DNA of 19,806 bases from Ruminococcus sp. CAG:254 (lineage in GTDB: Bacteria; Bacillota; Clostridia; Oscillospirales; Ruminococcaceae): the NCBI GenBank assembly GCA_000433635.1, contig HF997937.1, positions 1,261 through 21,066 on the forward strand, read 5' to 3'. The notes below the pieces were generated by a model that searched no databases, was not told the origin of the DNA, and saw only the letters and a list, made by a program, of their open reading frames with translations. A program made the translations under genes and the position numbers. Below, piece after piece: positions 1-5,431 of the stretch (the stretch's first letter is position 1; every line of letters begins with the position of its first letter).

Positions 1-88
1 TGTTGGTATCGGCATCAAAAACCGCCGTAAAAACATCATCGTCCCTTGCCCGTGGAACGGGCACAGGCATGAAATAGCCGTAGATCAT
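1..88 (-). CDS. Partial ICE protein, N-terminus only
   Basis: Only the first 29 codons lie in the window; the gene continues past position 1. The start codon ATG overlaps the stop of the upstream pcfB-like gene as ATGA, which is the usual sign of translational coupling in conjugation operons. The visible peptide begins MIYGYFMPVPVPRARDDD and has no signal peptide or membrane segment. I do not recognise the family from this much. Genes next to PcfB in related elements often encode the VirD4/TraG coupling protein, but this N-terminus lacks the membrane helices such proteins start with, so I do not assign that role. The reading frame is supported by the overlap and absence of stops, nothing more. 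Confidence 0.45.
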   Translation of the reverse strand, partial: MIYGYFMPVPVPRARDDDVFTAVFDADTN

Positions 89-561
89 CGTCTGTTCTCC
101 CTTGTTTTTTCTCTCTGTTTCTGTTTTCGAGGTTTGCTCCTGAGTTTCTGAGCCTGCTGCTGCATCTTCTCACGGGTGAACTCACCACGCTTCGGTGTCT
201 TGCACTGGTCCTTGCCGACATACTCCGAAAATGCCCTCTTGAAATCCTCTGTCTTAGCAGCGGAAAAGAAAACATGATAGGTAGGCGGCGAGGTGCTTTT
301 ATCTCTTTTTAGAGCAAAATCCACATCGTATTTTCGTGCGGTTTTCAGGAAATCCCCGATATTTCGGTCTGAAACCTCAATGCTGTCGAGCTTTGACGGC
401 GACTTAGCCTGCAACTGCTTATAGGTCATTCGCCCTTTTTTCTCTGCCTTGCCCGACATAAACTCCTGCAATGCCGATTTCAGCACATCAGCGGTCATTT
501 TCTCCGCCTTGATTGAAATGTCAATGGTTTTCTTCGCACCGTTCTCATAGTCGGACGGCAT
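85..561 (-). CDS. PcfB family (DUF3801) conjugative-transfer protein
   Basis: A 158-residue soluble protein resembling PcfB/DUF3801, a family found in transfer operons of Firmicute conjugative plasmids and ICEs; PcfB works with the relaxase and coupling protein in DNA processing. The central part (about residues 60-115) has the family's pattern of a Ser/Asp-rich segment, IGDFLKTARKYDVDFAL, then a K-D-x-S-x-x-P-P-x-Y-x-V-F-F-x-A stretch and a helix ending near the AFSEY segment. The C-terminal 35 residues are strongly basic (K/R/Q-rich), fitting nucleic acid contact. The ATG shares one base with the TAA of the upstream gene (TAATG) and its TGA overlaps the next ATG, so it sits in a coupled operon. 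Family assignment is from remembered similarity, not a search. Confidence 0.75.
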   Translation of the reverse strand: MPSDYENGAKKTIDISIKAEKMTADVLKSALQEFMSGKAEKKGRMTYKQLQAKSPSKLDSIEVSDRNIGDFLKTARKYDVDFALKRDKSTSPPTYHVFFSAAKTEDFKRAFSEYVGKDQCKTPKRGEFTREKMQQQAQKLRSKPRKQKQREKTRENRR

Positions 562-839
562 TACGCATCACCGCCTTCGTCTGCGGTCGGCATCTCAAAA
601 GTTGAAAATGCTTCACTCTGGAGCCAACGGGTAATGTCACGCTGGACACTCATCACCTTGTCATAGTCGGGCGAGTGATACAGCAGATTTTCCTTGTTGG
701 TCACATCTGTGCCAACGATACAGTATTCATCTTCCGAATGCTCCTCATCGACACCGACAGGACGCACTTCGACGCTGACCGCAATCAGGTTATCGTAGTT
801 GACGAGATCGCCCTCCGGTGTCAGAATAGACTTAGCCAT
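561..839 (-). CDS. Small acidic ICE protein, unknown function
   Basis: The reading frame opens at 869, but the better start is the ATG at 839, preceded 7 nt upstream by AGGAAGGTG; this gives 92 residues starting MAKSILTPEGDLVNYDN. The protein is acidic, without membrane segments or cysteine pairs, apart from a single Cys in the EDEYCIVGTDV strand. The alternation of short strands followed by a helix (YDKVMSVQRDITRWLQSEAF) suggests a small alpha/beta fold. Similar small proteins with a LTPxGxxVNYDN start occur between the replication initiator and transfer genes of gut Firmicute ICEs, as I recall; their function is not known to me. It is coupled to the PcfB gene through a TAATG overlap. Confidence 0.6.
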   Translation of the reverse strand: MAKSILTPEGDLVNYDNLIAVSVEVRPVGVDEEHSEDEYCIVGTDVTNKENLLYHSPDYDKVMSVQRDITRWLQSEAFSTFEMPTADEGGDA

Positions 840-879
840 GATCTTCACCTTCCTTTCAAAAAAGCTCATTTGCCGTCTT

Positions 880-915
880 TCAAGCAGCTACGTCCGGTTT
901 CTTCTCCCCTTCCAT
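880..915 (-). CDS. Possible 11-residue micro-ORF in ICE operon
   Basis: ATG-to-TGA frame encoding MEGEKKPDVAA, placed between the replication initiator stop and the next gene. It is worth listing because it has the strongest ribosome binding site of the region (GAGGAGGTGG, 5 nt before the ATG), better than that of the gene downstream. It may be a true micro-protein, a leader whose translation feeds ribosomes to the next gene, or a chance frame behind a ribosome binding site left by gene loss. No way to choose from one sequence. Confidence 0.35.
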   Translation of the reverse strand: MEGEKKPDVAA

Positions 916-940
916 AGCCACCACCTCCTCTCAGGAACGT

Positions 941-1975
941 TCAGTCATCATAACCGCCAAAATCTCTCTTGACAGCATACTCAGCCCATCGTCCCTCAGC
1001 ATTTTCCTTGAAACGCTTGCCGTTGGCTTCGTTGAACAGAGTGCTGATAAGATAACTCTCATAGTTCCGCACATTGTCTGTACGCTTCATCTGCTCAATA
1101 GCATTTTCAAGAACGTTTATATCAACCTTTAGCATAGCGGACTTGACAACTTCCCTGGGGAAGTCCTGTCCGCAGATACGCTCCGTTTTCTTTCGGGAAC
1201 ATATCCGCCGAACGATCATCTGAACGATCTCCTCAGCTTCTTCCTCATCACCGAGCCATTCTGCAAAGTAGGAAAAGTCGATGTTGTTTTTCACTACTTC
1301 GGTATAAATCTCTTTTTCGCAGATATATCCGTCAATCCGTCCGTCTGTCTGTTTTTCATCATTTTCAACAGCTTTTCCGCTAACGGAGTGGGACTGATTG
1401 ATAGATACTTGATCACTCAGTATTTGATTTTTCTTTATTATCTTCTTAGTATTTATTTGTCCCTGATTTTCTACCTCTTGAATTTCTACTGGTAGAATTT
1501 CAAGAGGTAGATTTTCTATGCCTTGTTTTTCTGCTCCTTGCGGAGCTTTTTTTATGGAGTTTACTTCGGCAGCGGATGTTTCTTCGTCCTCATCGTATGT
1601 ATCATCATCGTCCCGGTCTGCATCAGGCGAATCCTTTTCTGAATACTCATAGAAGTCATAGACATACTCTATACGACCGCTCTTCGTTTCATTCGGCATC
1701 AGCTTAGTCACAGTGAGGTAACCCCAATGCTTCAGTTCGTCCAATGCTGCCTTGATCGCTGTTTCTTTCTCTTTGCAGATAGCTGTCAGACCTGAGATAG
1801 AGTAATCCCAATTCTCCGGCAAAGAAAGAACCTTACTCAGAAGCCCGATTGCTTTCAGACTGAGGTTAGTTGACCGCAGATGATAGTTGCTCATTACTGT
1901 ATAGTTTGCATTTTTATTGACACGGCACACCGATGATGGCATTGTTTTGACCTTTTTTATTTTTTTAGCAGACAT
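941..1975 (-). CDS. ICE replication initiator-like HTH protein (DUF6017 C-terminus)
   Basis: About 344 residues from the ATG at 1975, which lies 9 nt after AGGAGG; the in-frame ATG at 1981 is only 3 nt from it. Residues about 18-110 form a winged-helix module of the replication initiator A type: NYTVMSNYHLRSTNLSLKAIGLL, then the ISGLTAICKEKETAIKAALDEL helix-turn-helix and a wing ending in YEY. A low-complexity Glu/Gln/Asn linker follows, and residues about 225-345 match what I recall of DUF6017 (IDFSYFAEWLG, ICSRKKT, DFPREVVKSAMLK, VRNYESYLIST). Such proteins are near-universal in gut Firmicute ICEs and are thought to drive replication of the excised circle. First large gene of the coupled operon leading to PcfB. 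An internal 40-nt palindrome lies in the linker coding region. Confidence 0.75.
   Translation of the reverse strand: MSAKKIKKVKTMPSSVCRVNKNANYTVMSNYHLRSTNLSLKAIGLLSKVLSLPENWDYSISGLTAICKEKETAIKAALDELKHWGYLTVTKLMPNETKSGRIEYVYDFYEYSEKDSPDADRDDDDTYDEDEETSAAEVNSIKKAPQGAEKQGIENLPLEILPVEIQEVENQGQINTKKIIKKNQILSDQVSINQSHSVSGKAVENDEKQTDGRIDGYICEKEIYTEVVKNNIDFSYFAEWLGDEEEAEEIVQMIVRRICSRKKTERICGQDFPREVVKSAMLKVDINVLENAIEQMKRTDNVRNYESYLISTLFNEANGKRFKENAEGRWAEYAVKRDFGGYDD
1471..1510. repeat. 40-nt near-perfect palindrome inside the initiator gene
   Basis: The two 20-nt halves are reverse complements except for one T-T mismatch and one G-T pair at the centre; the outer 12 bp (CTACCTCTTGAA and its complement) are perfect. 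It encodes part of the linker between the two domains of the initiator (LPLEILPVEIQEVENQ). In mRNA it would form a strong hairpin. The linker of this family commonly contains repeated P-V-E/D-N units, so the palindrome could partly reflect repeat expansion. Confidence 0.8.
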
Positions 1976-1999
1976 ATCCATTTTCCTCCTGTTTTCAGC

Positions 2000-2254
2000 T
2001 TAAGCGAGCTTCATTTGTGTGATCCTGACCTTATTGACCATATAGGTCTTACCGCTGCGTCGGAGGTAGCCTGCATTGTAAAGTTCGTTCAGAGCGTTCC
2101 TGATAGTTTTCAGAGAATCATTCTCAAAGAACGGACAAAGCTCCTCTGCGGTATGATAGTCCGTATCGGGAAAATTGAGCATTCTCAGCAGTATAGCTGT
2201 TGCTTCGCAGGACAGCTTATCATCGCTGATCGTGATGATCTGGCATTCAGACAT
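2000..2254 (-). CDS. Small winged-helix protein, first gene of ICE operon
   Basis: 84 residues from the ATG at 2254, chosen because AGGAGG lies 6 nt upstream; the in-frame ATG at 2275 has no such site. The sequence reads as a compact winged helix: ATAILLRMLNFPD, then the helix-turn-helix AEELCPFFENDSLKTIRNALNELYNAGYL and a two-strand wing RRSGKTYMVNKVRI. Its layout parallels the N-terminal domain of the following initiator gene, so it may be a partner or a regulator of it; this is inference. It is separated from the initiator start by only 24 nt and is the last gene before the non-coding tip of the element. Likely DNA binding, specific role unknown. Confidence 0.6.
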   Translation of the reverse strand: MSECQIITISDDKLSCEATAILLRMLNFPDTDYHTAEELCPFFENDSLKTIRNALNELYNAGYLRRSGKTYMVNKVRITQMKLA

Positions 2255-2422
2255 AAAAAACCTCCTATTTTTCATTTCGCTTAATTAAAACAGCAGACAT
2301 GATATAATGTAATAAAGTGATACATCAGCAAAATAATGTGCAGCTATGATTATCAAGCCTGATATTTATGGTGATTCTGGGATTCATAAGTTTTGACAAT
2401 AAAAAATGCCCCCCATTGCTGA

Positions 2423-2476
2423 GGAGCGTTATCTCTGTATTCGGTTTTCAGGCATAAAAATAGCGGATAACGCTCC
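2423..2476. repeat. 11-bp inverted repeat with 32-nt spacer
   Basis: GGAGCGTTATC at 2423-2433 and its exact reverse complement at 2466-2476. The spacer is 32 nt, so it could be a stem-loop or a pair of protein-binding sites three helical turns apart. No T-tract follows either arm closely, so a terminator is less likely than a binding or nick-site structure. Confidence 0.75.
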
Positions 2477-2673
2477 AATTATATGGAACATCGTCCGCCA
2501 AATGATTGATTTTTTGATTTGATTTTAGAGGTCAAAAGCACAAATCCGCTTTATCTGTAACAATAGATTATCATTTTCTTGTGTGGCAAATACACGAGAC
2601 ATTTCCTATCTTTTGTGCCAATTTCTTCTACCAAAATCGGCATTTTTCGCAGGGAACTAAATTTATTTCGTGT

Positions 2674-2740
2674 GTCTACCGTAGGTCTACCAAGTCAAGT
2701 TATCGGCTTTTGTCTACCACAAATCTACCGAAAGTCTACC
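2674..2740 (+). repeat. Phased GTCTACC repeats, candidate integrase arm sites
   Basis: GTCTACC occurs at 2674, 2685, 2712 and 2734, and ATCTACC at 2723; a sixth, TTCTACC, lies at 2626. Starts are exactly 11 nt apart within the pairs 2674/2685 and 2712/2723/2734, so the motifs face the same side of the helix. Arm-type sites of lambda-family tyrosine integrases (for example Tn916 DR2 repeats) are short tandem direct repeats of this kind, 100-200 bp from the crossover core. Here the core is about 140-210 bp away. The assignment is inference from position and spacing. Confidence 0.6.
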
Positions 2741-2828
2741 AAAAAACATGGTTTTTTATGATTCTTGAAAGCTGCTGTAATTCGGCGTTTTTCAATTTTT
2801 GATACTCAAAAAGCTCGAAAAATCGGGC

Positions 2829-2855
2829 ACAAAAGGGAACAAAAGACCACAAAAG
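2829..2855 (+). repeat. Three ACAAAAG direct repeats at 10-nt spacing
   Basis: ACAAAAG starts at 2829, 2839 and 2849, that is one helical turn apart, ending 28 nt before the tRNA fragment. The first copy is part of GGCACAAAAG, whose exact reverse complement lies at 2610-2619 on the other side of the TCTACC repeats. Possible sites for an accessory factor or excisionase, or core-flanking integrase sites. Confidence 0.5.
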
Positions 2856-2882
2856 AAATTAAAACGCTTCACTGATTTAAAA

Positions 2883-2938
2883 ACTTAAAATCCCTCGGAG
2901 TAAAATCCGTACCGGTTCAAGTCCGGTCAGCGGCACCA
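2883..2938 (+). other. tRNA-Leu(UAA) 3' fragment, ICE attachment site (attR)
   Basis: A tRNA 3' half: anticodon loop with UAA at 2886-2888, anticodon-stem strand TCCC, a long variable arm typical of tRNA-Leu (CGGA/TCCG stem), T-arm ACCGG-TTCAAGT-CCGGT, acceptor strand CAGCGGC and encoded ACCA. There is no matching 5' half: the bases before the loop are AAAA and do not pair with TCCC. Tyrosine integrases commonly insert at tRNA 3' ends, leaving the displaced 3' part at the far end. The plus orientation predicts that the intact tRNA lies left of the window at the other end of the element. Confidence 0.8.
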
Positions 2939-2940
2939 AA

Positions 2941-2979
2941 AAGAGGTATGCATGTACATGTATACCTCTTTTCTTTTTT
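2941..2979 (+). terminator. Strong terminator of the original tRNA-Leu locus
   Basis: A 30-nt hairpin (AAGAGGTAT pairing with ATACCTCTT around an inner CATGTACATG palindrome) starts 2 nt after the CCA of the tRNA fragment and is followed by TTCTTTTTTT. It is where the terminator of the tRNA gene should be, and marks the start of chromosomal sequence. Confidence 0.85.
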
Positions 2980-3000
2980 TCATAAAAAATTCAGAAACTT

Positions 3001-3041
3001 AAAAGAAAAAAGCAGGTAGGGAAGCCCCTACCTGCTTTTTC
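3001..3041 (-). terminator. Terminator of the LRR-dockerin gene
   Basis: The 11-bp stem AGCAGGTAGGG / CCCTACCTGCT (3011-3036) is flanked by A-runs on the left and T-runs on the right, so it can act in both directions. It lies 22 nt after the stop of the minus-strand gene at 3063, which it most likely serves. Confidence 0.85.
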
Positions 3042-3062
3042 CATCTATACTGCCTTAAAGGT

Positions 3063-5168
3063 TTACTTGTTCACAATGTCGTCCCATGTAACATCAATAC
3101 CGGCTGCTTTTCTTGCGTAATAGGTCAGCAAATATACTGCATCGGAAACCGCTACGACGCCATCTCCGTCAACATCTGCTGCTTGGAACTGTGCAGCGGT
3201 GAAATCGCTGACATCCATTCCAGCTGCGGACATCGCATAGATTTTGAGCACATCGACAGCATCGGATACGGAAATGACATCATCCCCATCCACATCCCCT
3301 TGCATCAGTTCTGCTTCAGTTGTTGTGGTAGTCGGTGCAGTTGTTGTAACAGGAGCGGTCGTTGTAGTCGTTGTAGTCGTGGTCGTCGTCGTGGTTGCTT
3401 CTGTGGTCGTAGTTGTTTCTACAGCATCCAGTGCGACGAAATTCCGATCGTTGTGATTTGCATACTCATGTGCAGTAGATACATTGAAACCGTAAATGGT
3501 GAAAACATTCATTTTTCCAATTAATGTATATGAGTTGTAACTGTCGTAAATCTCACAATTCGGATTCAGAATTGTGATTTTTTCAAAATTGCTATTCCAA
3601 GGCTCTTGGTAGAATGCAGCATCTCCAATATATTCCACGCTCTCTGGAATTGTAATTTCGGATAAGCCGCTTAATTTAAAAGCGTCACTTTCAATTCTTT
3701 CCAATCCCTGCGGAAGTGTTACTGTTTTCAGGTTGCTTGTGTAAGAAATTGCTCCACTATTGATATATTTTAGGCTATCTGGAAGATTCAAAGTTTCCAT
3801 TTGATGTTTATATAAAGCCTCGGAGGCGATTCCCACAGTGCCTTTTTTAACGGTTACAACGGAATCATCCGTATGATTGGTATTATAACCAATCAGCCAG
3901 TTATCCGCATATTTCAGTGGCGACAGACCATTTTCCATCAATGCAGAATCAGAAAATGCACCATTTGAAATGAAAGTCAAACTGTCTGGAAGGTCAATTT
4001 TTTTCAAAAATGTACACTTTGCGAATATACGATATTGCAACTCCTTCAGTCCTTCGCCAATCGTAACATTTAAAAGAGCACGATCTCCTTCAAAAGCACG
4101 TTCGCCGATTTCTTCTGTTCCATCACCAATTGTGACATCTGTGAGGGCGGTATCATTGGAAAAGACATAAGTACCCATCTTTTGAACATTGTCGCCGATT
4201 GTAACAGTTTTAAGGTTGGAACAGTCATTAAAAGCATAATCGTTGATTTCTTTTACACCAGATTCAACCACAACCGTTTCAATTTTTGTTTTGCTAAAGG
4301 CATAACTTCCTACAGATTCCACGGTACTTGGAATTGTAATTTCTTTTAAGTCTGTGCTTTCAAATGCATAACTTCCAATGGAAATCAAACCTTCTGGAAG
4401 ATTCATTTCTGAAAGATTGATATAAGGGTACTGATTCTGAAATGCTTTGTCCCCAATATACTTCAAAGTGCTTGGAAGTTGAACAGAGTTAATGTAACGA
4501 ATGCTGCTATTTGCAATTCCGACTGTTCCTTCTTGAATGACAATGTCTTTTTCCTCTTTGCTGAGATTGCTTTTCAATCCGATTACCCAGTTATTGAAAT
4601 ATTTAATAACAGCTTCATTGCCGTCTTCATCATATTGCTCATTAAAAATAGCAGTATGATAGAGTGCATCCGCACCCATTTTAACGACATTTTCAGAAAC
4701 ATTCAGCGTTGTCAACGATGTGCAATTACGAAAAGCTTCCGATTCAATTTCCGTTACATTGGAAGCATTGACCGTTGTCAGCGATGTACAGCCATAAAAA
4801 GTTTGCTGCGGAATGGCACTGATTTCATCCGGCAGTGTGATTTCTGTCAGATTTGTGCAATTCTTAAATACAGAATCGCCCAGTTCCACGAACTGAATCG
4901 GATAGCCGTCATATTCTTCTGGGAATGTCAAAGAGGTGATGGTTGTATCTTTCACATCCGTTATTTTCAGAAGAAATGTTTCATCTTCTTTCTGTTCCAG
5001 CACTTTGCACACCAGATTGTTGTCAATGGTGACCGGAGCACCCAATTGCAGTGCGTTTTCTGTAACGGCAGACGTTGCCGAAACAGGGAACATTTCCGCC
5101 GGAATGCATGACAGTGTAAGGATCCCCGCAGACAGCATTGCAATCGTTTTTCTTGATGTTACCTTCAT
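3063..5168 (-). CDS. Secreted BspA-type leucine-rich repeat protein with dockerin
   Basis: 701 residues. A Sec signal peptide (about 1-32: MKVTSRK, hydrophobic core MLSAGILTLSCIP, cleavage near VSA) is followed by an N-terminal beta segment and a run of LRR_5/BspA repeats (about 60-570) of the form I-x-L-P-x-x-L-x-x-I-x-x-x-A-F-x-x-C/S-x-L. A linker of almost pure Thr (about 585-620) leads to a type I dockerin (about 622-695) with two EF-hand-like loops, D-V-D-G-D-D-V-I-S-V-S-D and D-V-D-G-D-G-V-V-A-V-S-D. Dockerins bind cohesins in cellulosome-like complexes, so this protein is probably exported and docked at the cell surface, where LRR_5 arrays usually bind proteins or other ligands. No catalytic domain is visible. 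GGAGG 8 nt before the ATG and a consensus promoter fix the start. Confidence 0.9.
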   Translation of the reverse strand: MKVTSRKTIAMLSAGILTLSCIPAEMFPVSATSAVTENALQLGAPVTIDNNLVCKVLEQKEDETFLLKITDVKDTTITSLTFPEEYDGYPIQFVELGDSVFKNCTNLTEITLPDEISAIPQQTFYGCTSLTTVNASNVTEIESEAFRNCTSLTTLNVSENVVKMGADALYHTAIFNEQYDEDGNEAVIKYFNNWVIGLKSNLSKEEKDIVIQEGTVGIANSSIRYINSVQLPSTLKYIGDKAFQNQYPYINLSEMNLPEGLISIGSYAFESTDLKEITIPSTVESVGSYAFSKTKIETVVVESGVKEINDYAFNDCSNLKTVTIGDNVQKMGTYVFSNDTALTDVTIGDGTEEIGERAFEGDRALLNVTIGEGLKELQYRIFAKCTFLKKIDLPDSLTFISNGAFSDSALMENGLSPLKYADNWLIGYNTNHTDDSVVTVKKGTVGIASEALYKHQMETLNLPDSLKYINSGAISYTSNLKTVTLPQGLERIESDAFKLSGLSEITIPESVEYIGDAAFYQEPWNSNFEKITILNPNCEIYDSYNSYTLIGKMNVFTIYGFNVSTAHEYANHNDRNFVALDAVETTTTTEATTTTTTTTTTTTTAPVTTTAPTTTTTEAELMQGDVDGDDVISVSDAVDVLKIYAMSAAGMDVSDFTAAQFQAADVDGDGVVAVSDAVYLLTYYARKAAGIDVTWDDIVNK
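3317..3422. repeat. Low-complexity Thr-codon tract
   Basis: Degenerate ACN triplet run coding the Thr-rich linker of the LRR-dockerin protein. On the plus strand it reads as GTN runs and yields spurious Val-rich frames. Triplet tracts of this kind are prone to in-frame length change. Confidence 0.9.
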
Positions 5169-5226
5169 AACTGTTCCTCCAACTAAAAAATAAAGAATTT
5201 AGAATCCCGCAAAATCCTTTTACAAT

Positions 5227-5255
5227 ATTATATCATTTCCGTTCATTTCTGTCAA
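5227..5255 (-). promoter_or_regulatory. Sigma-A promoter of the LRR-dockerin gene
   Basis: On the minus strand TTGACA (5255-5250) and TATAAT (5232-5227) are separated by 17 nt, a full consensus match, with the start codon about 60 nt downstream. No operator-like inverted repeat overlaps it. Confidence 0.85.
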
Positions 5256-5349
5256 TCTATTACAAAAGAATAGCGGAAATCTCTGTATTTTACACAAAAA
5301 AATAAATTTTCATCTAATTTTCTACTACAAAGAGCCAAATCGGAGAAAT

Positions 5350-5404
5350 ATAAAAAGAAAATCCGCCTATCTGTGCGGATTCATAAACACAGGGAGGCGG
5401 ATTT
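5350..5404 (-). terminator. Terminator of the LRR-peptidase-dockerin gene
   Basis: On the minus strand, a 10-bp outer stem (AAATCCGCCT/AGGCGGATTT) with an inner CTGTG/CACAG stem is followed by TTCTTTTT. It starts 27 nt after the stop codon at 5432. Confidence 0.8.
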
Positions 5405-5431
5405 CGATTTGTTTTTACAAGGAATTGCAAA

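Larger units (their letters stand above)
2255..2882. other. Non-coding ICE terminus (integrase/replication sites)
   Basis: A 628-nt AT-rich stretch between the last ICE gene and the tRNA-derived attachment scar. No credible gene: the plus-strand frames at 2579-2802 lack ribosome binding sites and consist of the repeats themselves. It holds, in order, an 11-bp inverted repeat, six TCTACC motifs and three ACAAAAG motifs, each listed separately. This density of short repeats next to an attachment core is what recombinase-binding ends of ICEs and phages look like. The promoter of the minus-strand operon should also lie near 2290-2340, but I see no clear -35/-10 pair. Confidence 0.6.

Noticed and set aside
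2674..2740. CRISPR-like short repeats
   Set aside because: Units are 7 nt with 4-nt gaps; far too short for repeat-spacer structure and no cas genes nearby.
2579..2802. Two overlapping plus-strand frames in the ICE tip
   Set aside because: No ribosome binding site, and the coding pattern is explained by the TCTACC repeats.
2883..2938. Complete tRNA-Leu gene
   Set aside because: The 5' acceptor, D-arm and 5' anticodon strand are missing upstream.
3244..3456. Plus-strand frame rich in Val runs, looking like a membrane protein
   Set aside because: It is the complement of the Thr-codon linker of the LRR-dockerin gene; no ribosome binding site or promoter.
4479..5111. 210-residue plus-strand open frame
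   Set aside because: Fully antisense to the LRR gene; periodic Cys/Ile/Phe composition mirrors the LRR repeats, and no start signals are present.
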